From positions 310,001 through 374,000 of the forward strand of contig CAJTPD010000001.1 in NCBI GenBank assembly GCA_910578105.1: a DNA stretch of 64,000 nucleotides, read 5' to 3'. Position 1 is the stretch's first letter; each line of letters opens with the position of its first letter. The notes beneath the pieces were generated by a model. It searched no databases and was not told the DNA's origin. It saw only the letters and a program-made list of their open reading frames with translations. The translations under genes and the position numbers were made by a program. The DNA is from an uncultured Odoribacter sp. (lineage in GTDB: Bacteria > Bacteroidota > Bacteroidia > Bacteroidales > Marinifilaceae). Below, one piece after another: positions 50,857-59,908 of this stretch.

Positions 50857-52020
50857 TTATTCTTTTTTCCATTGAAGAAACAGAAAAAGTAAACCTGGCA
50901 CAAAAATAATCAAGGCAGTAATCTGAAGAGCAAAAGCGAGTGAAAAAGCGTCGTTCAACCATCCGATAAAAGGAGCCATAACGGCGAAAATCAGGCGGAT
51001 GATGAAATTCCGGATAGATAAAACAGTGGCTCTCATTTCAGAAAAAGTCTGGCGGTTGATATAACCTTTCAGAATCGGGGTGGCAAAGCCCCGGACAATG
51101 TAAAAAAGGAAAAGCAGCAGAAGACTAAAATAATTCAGGCTATAAGCCACTGATAAGTATCCGCCGGCAATGAATAATAAAATTAAAGCATAAGTTCTGT
51201 TTTCTCCCAGTTTGCTATTTAAGGCATCTGAATACAATGCAGCGATTCCGACAGTCAGGTTAAGTATAGTCCATATAACCCCAAACCAGGCTGTTGGCAG
51301 GTCGATGTACATTAAGACAGGTTGTACAAACCAGGCCATTGTAAGTGTAGCAGTTCCGATGATACCTGAAAACAGGATGTCATGGCAAAGGGGTTTGTTG
51401 GTAATCAGGGAATAACGGATGATGGCAAATATGTTCCGGATAGGATTTTCTATGTGTTTTTTGATGCAGAATTCCTGTAAAAACAGAGAAGCCGGAATTC
51501 CTAAAAAAGCGACACCGGCCTGACAGTAAAAAGGTAAACGCAAAGAAGAAGTTGCCAGCAGACCTCCGAATATTCCTGCAAATGCTTCTGAAAAATTACC
51601 GATCATGGTCACTTTCCCTTCATATTTAAGGTATTCGTTCTCCCGGTTGTATTTGAGCATTGTATCATATAACAGAGCAGAATCAGCTCCTGAAACAAGG
51701 CTCTGACCTATACCCAATAATATTTCGGCAATAAAAAATGCAGAAAAAGTGGCAGAAAATGAATACCAGACAAATCCGAAAAAAGCGATGATGCAACCTG
51801 TAAGCAAACAGTTTTTCCTTCCCCATGCATCAGCCAGATACCCTGTCGGAATATCCAGGCTAACCAATATTACCGAATAAATACTTTTAAGTATGAATAT
51901 TTCGTGCAGACTCAGACCGTTTTCTTCATAAAACAGAACGATGATTGGCATAATCAAGGTGAACCATTTGGAAACCTTGATGAAGTATAAAGATATTATA
52001 TTTTGTCTGAATGAAGCCAA
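50857..52020 (-). CDS. Major facilitator superfamily transporter
   Basis: 387 residues with about 12 hydrophobic helices. The MFS motif A appears as GYLADAWGRKNCLL after TM2, and TM5-like AFAGIFGGLLATSSL. Substrate is not evident. Ordered before the AAA_28 gene, 39 bp away. Confidence 0.86.
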   Translation of the reverse strand: MASFRQNIISLYFIKVSKWFTLIMPIIVLFYEENGLSLHEIFILKSIYSVILVSLDIPTGYLADAWGRKNCLLTGCIIAFFGFVWYSFSATFSAFFIAEILLGIGQSLVSGADSALLYDTMLKYNRENEYLKYEGKVTMIGNFSEAFAGIFGGLLATSSLRLPFYCQAGVAFLGIPASLFLQEFCIKKHIENPIRNIFAIIRYSLITNKPLCHDILFSGIIGTATLTMAWFVQPVLMYIDLPTAWFGVIWTILNLTVGIAALYSDALNSKLGENRTYALILLFIAGGYLSVAYSLNYFSLLLLFLFYIVRGFATPILKGYINRQTFSEMRATVLSIRNFIIRLIFAVMAPFIGWLNDAFSLAFALQITALIIFVPGLLFLFLQWKKE

Positions 52021-52222
52021 TGACAGCGTTGATTTAGCAGAACAAAAGTAGAATTAATTCATTAATGTTACAAACAAGAAAATAGGTTTTGACGGATTCG
52101 GATGAATGGATTTCTGTTTTTATGGTCAGAGAGTTACTGTGATTTTTTGAAGAATTATTTATAATCGGTGAGTTTGGTTTGATATAAAATTGCACATATT
52201 TAAATAAAATGTGCATTGTTCT

Positions 52223-52252
52223 TTTGGATTTTAATATTAATGTGTATTTTTG
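52223..52252 (+). promoter_or_regulatory. Promoter of the phosphate butyryltransferase gene
   Basis: TTTG (52223-52226) and TATTTTTG (52245-52252), gap 18 bp, 32 bp before the ATG. The rest of the 264-bp gap is AT-rich without a gene. Confidence 0.6.
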
Positions 52253-52284
52253 TTTCAAATTACAACTAAATAATAGCTAAATCT

Positions 52285-53193
52285 ATGAAAATAGAAAAAA
52301 TCAGCGATATACATGAAGTGCTGAAAGGGTATTCCCATAAAAAACGTCTTGTAGTGGCTTATGCAAATGACAGTCATTCTATTGAAGCGGTAGCTATGGC
52401 AGTGAAAGCCGGGTTGGTGGAAGGAATATTGGTAGGCGATACGGAGACAATAAAAAAGGTATGTAAAGAACAGGGGTATGATGAATCTTTGTTCAGGATT
52501 GTCCAGGAAGACAATGAGATAAGAGCGGCAGAGGTTGCAGTGGAAATAGTCCGGAAAGGAGAAGCCGATGTGATTATGAAGGGGTTGGTAAGTACCGATA
52601 AATATATGCGTGCTATTCTGAACAAAGAACGTGGGTTGGTGACTCCGAATGCTGTTCTTTCACATGTAACCGTGATGGAATGTCCTGCATATCATAAATT
52701 ATTGACAATTAGCGATGTTGCTGTCATTCCTTGTCCTGATTTGAATCAAAAGATTGCGATGATAAAATATGTTTCCAATACAGCCAGGGCTTTGGGTGTG
52801 GAAACTCCCCGAATTGCTTTGATTGCTCCCACAGAACAGGTGCTTCCTAAGGTACAATCGACAGTGGATGCTGCTATTCTGTCAAAAATGGGAGAACGGG
52901 GACAGATTCCGGGAGTTATCCTGGACGGACCTATGGCTTTGGATGTTGCTGTTGACAAAGAAGCTGCGGAAATTAAGAAAATACGTTCAGAGGTGGCCGG
53001 GAATGCTGATTGCCTGATTTTCCCGAATCTGGAATCCGGAAATGTATTTTATAAAACCAATACTAAATTAGGTAGTTCTAAGCAGGGGGCTGTCTTAATG
53101 GGAGCTAAGGTTCCAAGTGTTTTATCTTCGCGGGGAGACAGTGTTGAAACAAAACTGAATTCAATCGCTTTGGCTGCGTTATTAGCAGGATAA
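52285..53193 (+). CDS. ptb: Phosphate butyryltransferase (phosphate acyltransferase family)
   Basis: 302 residues, PTA_PTB family: VVAYANDSHSIEAVAMAVKAGL, GLVSTDKYMRAILNKERGL, SHVTVMECP and SGNVFYKTNTKLGSSKQGAVLMGAKVPSVLSSRGDS. Short single-domain form, like Ptb rather than the longer Pta. It converts butyryl-CoA and phosphate to butyryl phosphate and CoA, feeding ATP formation by butyrate kinase. No buk gene is next to it. A longer-acyl preference cannot be excluded. Confidence 0.88.
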   Translation: MKIEKISDIHEVLKGYSHKKRLVVAYANDSHSIEAVAMAVKAGLVEGILVGDTETIKKVCKEQGYDESLFRIVQEDNEIRAAEVAVEIVRKGEADVIMKGLVSTDKYMRAILNKERGLVTPNAVLSHVTVMECPAYHKLLTISDVAVIPCPDLNQKIAMIKYVSNTARALGVETPRIALIAPTEQVLPKVQSTVDAAILSKMGERGQIPGVILDGPMALDVAVDKEAAEIKKIRSEVAGNADCLIFPNLESGNVFYKTNTKLGSSKQGAVLMGAKVPSVLSSRGDSVETKLNSIALAALLAG

Positions 53194-53267
53194 ACAATCT
53201 GTCCAAAAAGTATTTTGAACAAATACTAATCATTTAAATTCAAAAATACTTTTTGGACAGATTGTTT
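53192..53267. terminator. 25-bp-stem bidirectional terminator shared by two convergent genes
   Basis: Perfect 25-bp arms (53192-53216 / 53243-53267) around a 26-nt loop, overlapping the stop codon of ptb on the left and of the OmpA lipoprotein gene on the right. Confidence 0.85.
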
Positions 53268-53974
53268 TAATTCAACTGGCCGTTTTGTGCTTTTTTAATC
53301 ATATCTGCATTGGCAGTGATGTAAACTTCAACCCGCCGGTTCTGTGCACGTCCGCTGGCAGTACTGTTGTCTGCGACAGGTTGGTCGAAAGCAAGTCCTT
53401 CGGTTGTCATGCGGGAACGGCTGATTCCCTGGCTTACCAGATAATTTGCAACGGCATCTGCACGTTCTTTAGAGATACGTTCATTGACAGCTCTGGAGCC
53501 TGTATTGTCTGTATGGCCATATATAGTAACGTCTGTATCCGGAGAATTTTTCAGTGAATTGGCAAATTTTATCAAAGCTTCCCGGGAAGCCGGACTCAAT
53601 TCGCTTTTGTTGGTTGCAAATAATATTCCGTTATCGAAGGTCACTTTGATAGCTTGTAAGTTGTTTGCGTCTTGTACAGTTTCTACTTTAGCTCCTTCGA
53701 TGGCTTCCAGTTCTTTTTTTTGTTTGTCCATCCGGCGGCCTATCAGTGCTCCCGTGCCCGAGCCGATAGCAGCTCCGACAGCAGCCCCGATGGCAGCTCC
53801 TTTGCCTTTACCTGCCAAGGCTCCGATTCCGGCTCCTAAAGCTGCACCGCCACCAGCACCGATAGCGGCTCCTTTTCCTGTGTTACTCATACTGGCACAA
53901 CCTGTAAAAATGCAACCAGACAGGATGATACTACTTCCGACTAACGAAATGATAAAAAGATCTTTTACTTTCAT
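53267..53974 (-). CDS. OmpA-family lipoprotein with glycine zipper
   Basis: 235 residues. Lipobox in IILSGC. A Gly/Ala-rich glycine zipper (about 33-78, GKGAAIGAGGGAALGAGIG and repeats) is followed by an OmpA C-terminal domain with TIYGHTDNTGSRAVNERISKERADAV, the peptidoglycan-binding pattern, and NRRVEVYI. It resembles YiaD-type lipoproteins. It probably links outer membrane to cell wall. A TAATTTTG -7 element lies at 54020-54027. Confidence 0.9.
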   Translation of the reverse strand: MKVKDLFIISLVGSSIILSGCIFTGCASMSNTGKGAAIGAGGGAALGAGIGALAGKGKGAAIGAAVGAAIGSGTGALIGRRMDKQKKELEAIEGAKVETVQDANNLQAIKVTFDNGILFATNKSELSPASREALIKFANSLKNSPDTDVTIYGHTDNTGSRAVNERISKERADAVANYLVSQGISRSRMTTEGLAFDQPVADNSTASGRAQNRRVEVYITANADMIKKAQNGQLN

Positions 53975-54091
53975 TTTACTTATAATTTTGAGTTATAAAA
54001 CATTTTTTCTTTATACGGGCAAAATTAAAAACAATCTTATACTTTTGCATCGTATATATTCTATTTTATATTTTTAATATTTGAATCGGGT

Positions 54092-54763
54092 ATGGCTGTG
54101 TATTTTATAAGCGGAATTGATACCGACGCTGGTAAGTCAATAGTAACCGGAGTGATTGCGCGTACACTTTTGAGTCAGGGAGTAAAAGTTATTACCCAAA
54201 AATTTATTCAAACAGGTTGTACCGGGATATCTGAGGATATTTTAAAACATCGTGAACTGATGGAGGTAGAGCTTTATGAAGCAGATAAAGACGGGACAAC
54301 CTGTCCTTATGTAATGACTTATCCGGCTTCTCCTCATCTGGCTGCAGAGATAGATGGTGTACATATTGACGTGAAACGGATACATCAATCTACGGAAAAG
54401 CTTGTTTCTCAGTATGATGTCGTATTGCTTGAAGGAGCAGGCGGTTTATATGTTCCTATTACCCGGGGTTATCTGACTATTGATTACATTCAGGAATATA
54501 AACATCCTTTGATTCTGGTGAGTTCTTCTAAGCTGGGGAGTATCAATCATACGTTAATGAGTCTGGAATTGTGCCGTTTGAGGGGTATTGATGTACGATA
54601 TGTTATTTATAATGATTTTCCGAATGATAGTGAAATTATTAAAAATGATTCTGTTATGGTTATACGGCAATATCTGCAAGAGCATTTTCCTGATTGTCAG
54701 TTGTTGGAGTTGCCTGTACTGGGAGAGGAGAGCAGAAGGGCTGAACTACACATTCAGTGGTGA
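54092..54763 (+). CDS. bioD: Dethiobiotin synthetase
   Basis: 223 residues. P-loop SGIDTDAGKS (about 6-15), QKFIQTG with Lys, YPASPHLAAEID and LLEGAGGLYVPI. ATP-dependent carboxylation of 7,8-diaminopelargonate. No other bio genes are adjacent. A TACTTTTG -7 candidate is at 54040-54047. Confidence 0.93.
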   Translation: MAVYFISGIDTDAGKSIVTGVIARTLLSQGVKVITQKFIQTGCTGISEDILKHRELMEVELYEADKDGTTCPYVMTYPASPHLAAEIDGVHIDVKRIHQSTEKLVSQYDVVLLEGAGGLYVPITRGYLTIDYIQEYKHPLILVSSSKLGSINHTLMSLELCRLRGIDVRYVIYNDFPNDSEIIKNDSVMVIRQYLQEHFPDCQLLELPVLGEESRRAELHIQW

Positions 54764-54786
54764 ATGAGAAGGGAATAAGCATCGGG

Positions 54787-56586
54787 ATGAAAAAGGTTGA
54801 GTTGTTATCTCCGGCTAAGAATTTGTCAACGGGTATTACAGCCATTAATAATGGTGCTGATGCCGTGTATATAGGTGCTCCGGCGTTCGGAGCGCGGAAA
54901 GGGGCAGCTAATAGCCTGGAAGATATTGCTTGTTTAACAGCTTATGCTCATCGTTTTTATTGCCGGGTATTTGTGACATTCAATACTTTGTTGTATGACA
55001 ATGAATTGGCGGAGGCGGAAAAGATGATCCGCCAATTGTATGAAATAGGTGTGGATGCTCTGATTATTCAGGATTTAGGTATTTTGCGAATGGACTTGCC
55101 GCCCATCTGTTTGCATGCAAGTACGCAGATGCACAATTATGACTTGGAGCGCATTAAGTTTCTGGACCGGATGGGATTTCAACGGATTGTACTGGCCAGG
55201 GAATTATCGTTGGAACAGATTCGGAGAATCCGAAAAGAGGTGAAAGCAGAGTTGGAAGTTTTCATTCATGGGGCTTTGTGTGTAAGTTTGAGTGGTCAAT
55301 GTTATCTTTCCCAATATATGTTTGATCGTTCGGCCAACCGGGGAGAATGTGCACAACCTTGCCGGATGAGATGGTCTGTAAAAGACAGAAATGGTAAAAT
55401 TATAATTCAGGATAAATATATACTGTCTCTCAAGGATTTAAATCTTTCTGCCTATATCGGAGATTTAATAGAGGCAGGGGTAGATTCTTTTAAAATAGAA
55501 GGGCGATTAAAGGATGAGAATTATGTTGCTAATGTGACTCATTACTACTCTTCGCTGATTGGGCGTTATCCGGAAATCGGGCGTGTTGGTTCGGGGAAAG
55601 TGATTGTTTCGTTTGAAGGTTCTCCTGAACGAAGTTTTAATCGTGGATATTCCACATATTTTATGGTTAAACGGGAGAAAGGTCTGGTAAATCCGAACAC
55701 ACCGAAGTCGATGGGAAAGCAGATAGGCAAGGTGAGACAAGTGAAAGGAAACCGGATTCAGATGGATACTAAAGACATAATTCATAACGGAGACGGATTA
55801 TGTTATCTGGAAAACGGTGAATTGAAAGGAATAAGGGTGAACAGTACGGAAGGAACTTGGATTATATGCAATGACATGGTTCATATCAAGCCGGGAACTG
55901 AGTTATTTCGGAATTATGATCATCATTTTGTCATGCAGTTGGAGAAAACCAAGTCTATACGAAAGATTCCGGTCTCAATGCAGGTGAAGGTTTGTAATAA
56001 ACACCTTGAAATTTATTGTACCGATGAGGAAGGGAATGTGGGATATATATGTTCGGAAGAAACTTTTGATTTTGCAGATAATCCGAAACAAAAGGAACGG
56101 TTGTTACAGCAACTAATGAAATGCGGGGAATCTGATTATGAATGTAAAGATATTGAATATATTGGTGAAGAAATACTTTTTGTTCCGGTGGGCATGGCCA
56201 ATGCTTTGCGACGGAAAGTACTGGAACAATTAAGCTATTGCCGGGAAAAAAACAGAGAACGTTTATTACCCGGAGTGGAGGACAAACAGTTGCATTATAA
56301 CGGGAATACGGACTGGCATTTGAATGTCGTTAACCGGAATGCAGCTTTATTTTATGCGGAACATGGAGTAAAGCAGATAGAGACGGGGTTTGAGAAAAAA
56401 GGTATTTCCGGTAAATGTGATTTGATGCATGCCCGTTATTGCATTCTTCATGAGTTGGGGCGTTGCCGGAAAATTCATCCGAATTCCGATTTACAATTTC
56501 CTTTATATCTTTATAATGATAAGCGTAAGTTTGAGTTGGAATTTGATTGCAATAAGTGTGAAATGAAGATTTGGTGTATAGATTGA
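54787..56586 (+). CDS. U32 family peptidase-like protein (RlhA/TrhP type)
   Basis: 599 residues from ATG 54787 (23 bp after bioD). ELLSPAKNLSTGITAINNGADAVYIG at the N-terminus, then VFIHGALCVSLSGQCYLSQ and GECAQPCRMRW with the clustered cysteines of U32 proteins, and KIEGRLKDENYVANVT. The C-terminus has a second Cys-rich part (CDLMHARYCILHELGRCRK, CNKCEMKIWC) suggestive of an Fe-S site. U32 relatives hydroxylate RNA (23S C2501 by RlhA, tRNA by TrhP). Length is near RlhA. Confidence 0.87.
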   Translation: MKKVELLSPAKNLSTGITAINNGADAVYIGAPAFGARKGAANSLEDIACLTAYAHRFYCRVFVTFNTLLYDNELAEAEKMIRQLYEIGVDALIIQDLGILRMDLPPICLHASTQMHNYDLERIKFLDRMGFQRIVLARELSLEQIRRIRKEVKAELEVFIHGALCVSLSGQCYLSQYMFDRSANRGECAQPCRMRWSVKDRNGKIIIQDKYILSLKDLNLSAYIGDLIEAGVDSFKIEGRLKDENYVANVTHYYSSLIGRYPEIGRVGSGKVIVSFEGSPERSFNRGYSTYFMVKREKGLVNPNTPKSMGKQIGKVRQVKGNRIQMDTKDIIHNGDGLCYLENGELKGIRVNSTEGTWIICNDMVHIKPGTELFRNYDHHFVMQLEKTKSIRKIPVSMQVKVCNKHLEIYCTDEEGNVGYICSEETFDFADNPKQKERLLQQLMKCGESDYECKDIEYIGEEILFVPVGMANALRRKVLEQLSYCREKNRERLLPGVEDKQLHYNGNTDWHLNVVNRNAALFYAEHGVKQIETGFEKKGISGKCDLMHARYCILHELGRCRKIHPNSDLQFPLYLYNDKRKFELEFDCNKCEMKIWCID

Positions 56587-56619
56587 AAATACTTTTCCGT
56601 GATAAATTCAAAGGGAGAA

Positions 56620-57777
56620 ATGCACCGTTTATTTTTATTTAATCCGGATTGTGAGATGGCGATTGCAGATGGCGGAGTATTCTATACTCCGCCCGCGAAT
56701 GTTGTAAAAATGGCTGGGGATTTGGCTTTTTTACCAGCCTGGCTGGGGGATGAAGGAGACAGGGTGTTGGTGAATTCATTGCCCGACGAATGTTTTATGC
56801 AGACTGTATGTAATCCTCTTCAGTTAAAATGTTTGCCTCTGTGTATAAGTGAATTGAAGGATTATCCGGATTTGAAAGGAGAACCATGGGGACTGAGTCC
56901 GAAAATGGGACATTGGCTTGTAGAACACAGGTTAGGCGAGGGATGGAAAATAGACCGGAAGGAATGGTATAGCCGGAAAATGGCGATGGCGGGGTTAAGC
57001 AGATTGACAAAAGTTATTCCGGAAATTGAGCCTGATTTATTGCCTCAGATTTGTTTTTCTCTGGAGGAGATAGAACAACACATAAAAGGAGGATATTATT
57101 TGGTGAAAACTCCCTGGTCTTCGTCCGGAAAAGGTTTGCTTGCTTTATTTAACGGAATTGGCAAAAAAGAAAGAGAATGGCTGACGGGAATGCTGCGGCG
57201 GCAAGGATATCTGATGCTGGAAAAGTGGCTTGACAAAGAAAAAGATTTTGCAGCGGAATTTTATATGGGAGAAAACGGAGCGGAGTTTATCGGTTGGTCT
57301 TCATTTATTACCGGAAAACATGGTGAATATCAAGGAAACTATATCGGGGCGTCGGAAAATATAGAAAAGGAATTGAACAGATCTGTTTCTTCCCGGCATT
57401 TGGCTTTACTTATGCGGGAGCTTCCGGTAATGCTGAATGGTTTGTTTCCCTTTTACCGGGGATATCTGGGAGTAGATATGATGATATACAGAAATCCTTC
57501 AGGACAGTATTGCATACAGCCATGTGTAGAGATTAATTTGCGTTATAATATGGGAATTGTGGCTTTGTATTTGTCTCGTCGTTATATTGAAAGCACAAGC
57601 AGAGGGGTATTTGAAATCCGTTATTTTTCAAAAGCAGGACAAGCATTGAAAGAACATTTCCGTTTGCAAAGGGAACAACCTGTCAGTTACAAAAATAACC
57701 GGATCAGGTCCGGTTATTTAAATTTGACGCCAGTAAATGAAGCCACACATTTTGTCGCTTCTGTCCGCTGCTATTGA
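56620..57777 (+). CDS. Conserved Bacteroidota protein with ATP-grasp-like features, unknown function
   Basis: 385 residues from ATG 56620, chosen for an AAAGGGAG ribosome binding site (a GTG at 56599 also is in frame). LFLFNPDCEMAIADGG opens the protein. YYLVKTPWSSSGKGLLALF resembles the ATP-binding glycine loop of ATP-grasp enzymes, and PCVEINLRYNMGIVALYL their E-x-N metal site. It starts 33 bp after the U32 gene and overlaps the end of guaB (convergent) by 7 bp. If ATP-grasp, it would join an amine or other nucleophile to a carboxylate; nothing names the substrate. Confidence 0.7.
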   Translation: MHRLFLFNPDCEMAIADGGVFYTPPANVVKMAGDLAFLPAWLGDEGDRVLVNSLPDECFMQTVCNPLQLKCLPLCISELKDYPDLKGEPWGLSPKMGHWLVEHRLGEGWKIDRKEWYSRKMAMAGLSRLTKVIPEIEPDLLPQICFSLEEIEQHIKGGYYLVKTPWSSSGKGLLALFNGIGKKEREWLTGMLRRQGYLMLEKWLDKEKDFAAEFYMGENGAEFIGWSSFITGKHGEYQGNYIGASENIEKELNRSVSSRHLALLMRELPVMLNGLFPFYRGYLGVDMMIYRNPSGQYCIQPCVEINLRYNMGIVALYLSRRYIESTSRGVFEIRYFSKAGQALKEHFRLQREQPVSYKNNRIRSGYLNLTPVNEATHFVASVRCY

Positions 57778-59273
57778 ATTTTGGTATCTTTGAGAATTAC
57801 ATCGTGTGCACCACCTTCGACGATTGAGGTTGAAGAAACCAAAGTAATTTTGGCTCTTTCCTGCAATTCCGGAATAGTAATGGAACCACAGCTGCACATG
57901 GTAGATTTGATTTTTCCCAGAGTGATTTCAAGGTTGTCTTTCATTTTACCGGCATAGGGTACATAGCTGTCAACTCCTTCTTCAAATTTCATATTTTTTC
58001 CTTTTCCGCCCATGTCGTAACGTTGCCAGTTTTGTGCCCGGTTTGAACCTTCTCCCCAATATTCTTTTACATAACTGTTGCCGATAGACAATTTTTTGCC
58101 CGGACTTTCATCAAAACGGGCGAAATAACGTCCCATCATTAAGAAATCGGCACCCATAGCCAGAGCCAAAGTCATATGATAGTCATGGACCAGACCGCCG
58201 TCCGAACAGATAGGAACATAGATGCCGGTCTGTTCAAAATATTCCTGACGTGCCTCACATACTTCAATGAGGGCAGTTGCCTGTCCGCGTCCGATGCCTT
58301 TTTGTTCCCGGGTGATACAGATAGAACCGCCGCCAATACCAACTTTAACAAAGTCTGCGCCTGCTTTTACCAGATAAAGAAAACCTTCCTTATCAACCAC
58401 ATTCCCTCCGCCTACTTTAACTTCATCATTGTAAGTTTCTTTAATCCAACGGATGGTTTCATATTGCCATTCTGAAAAACCGTCGGAAGAGTCTACTACC
58501 AGAACATCCACACCGGCTTCTACTAATGCAGGTACACGTTCTTTATAATCTCGGCTGTTTATTCCGGCACCTACCATTAATTTTTTGTGGCTGTCCAATA
58601 ATTCATAGGGGTTTTCCATATGATTATCGTAGTCTTTGCGAAAGACGAAATATTGTAATTTTTGATGTTCATCAATGACAGGAAGACAGTTCAGTTTATG
58701 TTCCCAGATAATCGTGTTGGCCTCACTCAGGGTAAGCCCTAATTTTCCGACAATCAGATTGTCAAATGGTGTCATAAATTCTGATACCGGCTTATCCAGA
58801 GAGTCTGTTTTTAAGCGGTAATCCCGGCTGGTAACCATGCCCAACAGTTTGCCGTTCGGTGTTCCGTCGTCGGTAATGGCTATGCTGGAGTGACCAGTTT
58901 GTTTTTTCAGATAAATTACATCCTGTAAAGTTGAATCCGGCCGTAAATTTGAATCGCTCACTACAAATCCGGCTTTGAATTTTTTTACGCGACGTACCAT
59001 TTCAGCCTGGTCTTCAATGGGCTGAGAACCAAAGATAAATGATAATCCTCCGTTACGTGCGAGTGCAATAGCCAGTCCATCGTCTGAAACAGCTTGCATA
59101 ACAGCCGACACAAACGGAATATTTAACTGAATTTTGGAGGTTTCGCCCCGACGGAATTTTACAACCGGGGTTTTCAGGGAAACATTGTCAGGAGTACACT
59201 CTTTGGTGGTGAGGGAGGGGATTAACAGATATTCTCCAAATGTACGTGATACCTCTTTGATGTAATGAGCCAT
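57771..59273 (-). CDS. guaB: IMP dehydrogenase
   Basis: 500 residues. TIM barrel split by a CBS pair (about 130-230). Catalytic Cys in KVGIGGGSICITREQKGIG, then SDGG, LMMGRYFARFDES and the flap/active-site part around MGGKGKNMKFEEGVDSYVPYAGK. It oxidises IMP to XMP in GMP synthesis. The flap sequence differs from the common GuaB (PEGVEGRVPYKG type), as in a second IMPDH subgroup seen in Bacteroides-type bacteria. Confidence 0.93.
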   Translation of the reverse strand: MAHYIKEVSRTFGEYLLIPSLTTKECTPDNVSLKTPVVKFRRGETSKIQLNIPFVSAVMQAVSDDGLAIALARNGGLSFIFGSQPIEDQAEMVRRVKKFKAGFVVSDSNLRPDSTLQDVIYLKKQTGHSSIAITDDGTPNGKLLGMVTSRDYRLKTDSLDKPVSEFMTPFDNLIVGKLGLTLSEANTIIWEHKLNCLPVIDEHQKLQYFVFRKDYDNHMENPYELLDSHKKLMVGAGINSRDYKERVPALVEAGVDVLVVDSSDGFSEWQYETIRWIKETYNDEVKVGGGNVVDKEGFLYLVKAGADFVKVGIGGGSICITREQKGIGRGQATALIEVCEARQEYFEQTGIYVPICSDGGLVHDYHMTLALAMGADFLMMGRYFARFDESPGKKLSIGNSYVKEYWGEGSNRAQNWQRYDMGGKGKNMKFEEGVDSYVPYAGKMKDNLEITLGKIKSTMCSCGSITIPELQERAKITLVSSTSIVEGGAHDVILKDTKIQ

Positions 59274-59389
59274 ATTTTGTGGATTTTTAAAAATTAGGCG
59301 AAATTACATAATTCTGCTCATATAGCCAAAAGTGTAGTTGTTATTTTTTCTAAAAATACAGGGAAAATAAAGAAGGAATATAGTTCTGG

Positions 59390-59908
59390 TTACGGATTTT
59401 CTAATATCCGGTTAATGGCAGGTGTGATGTCTTGATTTTTTTGAATCTGAATGGAGCGAATACCTGCAGCTTTGGCACATTCCGTATCCCGTATACTGTC
59501 GCCAATGAACCAAGAGTGTTGTTTGTCAATATGAAATTCCTCGATTGCGCGGTTTACCAAATAGGGGGAAGGTTTCCGGCATATACAGTTTGTTATATTT
59601 TCATGGTGAGGACAGTAGTATATCCGGGTGATAAAAATGTCTTCTTTTTCCAGTTCTGTACACATTTTCTGGTGTACAGCTTCTACGTCGTCGGGTGTAT
59701 AAATACCTTTTGCTATTCCCCCCTGATTGGTGATGACAAAAAGCAGATATCCGGCTTCCTGAAGTCGTTTCATGCCTTTGATAACTCCCGGATTGAATAT
59801 GAAATCTTCTGGTTTATATATATAATAATGTCCTTCGTCCGAATTGATGGTTCCGTCACGGTCAAAAAAAACGGCTTTTGTGAGTGATGTGTATGATAAG
59901 TGGCTCAT
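59390..59908 (-). CDS. gmhB: D-glycero-D-manno-heptose 1,7-bisphosphate 7-phosphatase-like HAD protein
   Basis: 172 residues. HAD nucleophile motif FFDRDGTIN (Asp16, Asp18), FVITNQGG, and the zinc loop YYCPHHENITNCICRKPSP (C-x-H ... C-x-C) typical of GmhB. Final motif IGDSIRDTECAKAAGI. It removes a phosphate in ADP-heptose synthesis for LPS. It ends up 1 bp from holA (stop-start juxtaposition). Confidence 0.9.
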   Translation of the reverse strand: MSHLSYTSLTKAVFFDRDGTINSDEGHYYIYKPEDFIFNPGVIKGMKRLQEAGYLLFVITNQGGIAKGIYTPDDVEAVHQKMCTELEKEDIFITRIYYCPHHENITNCICRKPSPYLVNRAIEEFHIDKQHSWFIGDSIRDTECAKAAGIRSIQIQKNQDITPAINRILENP

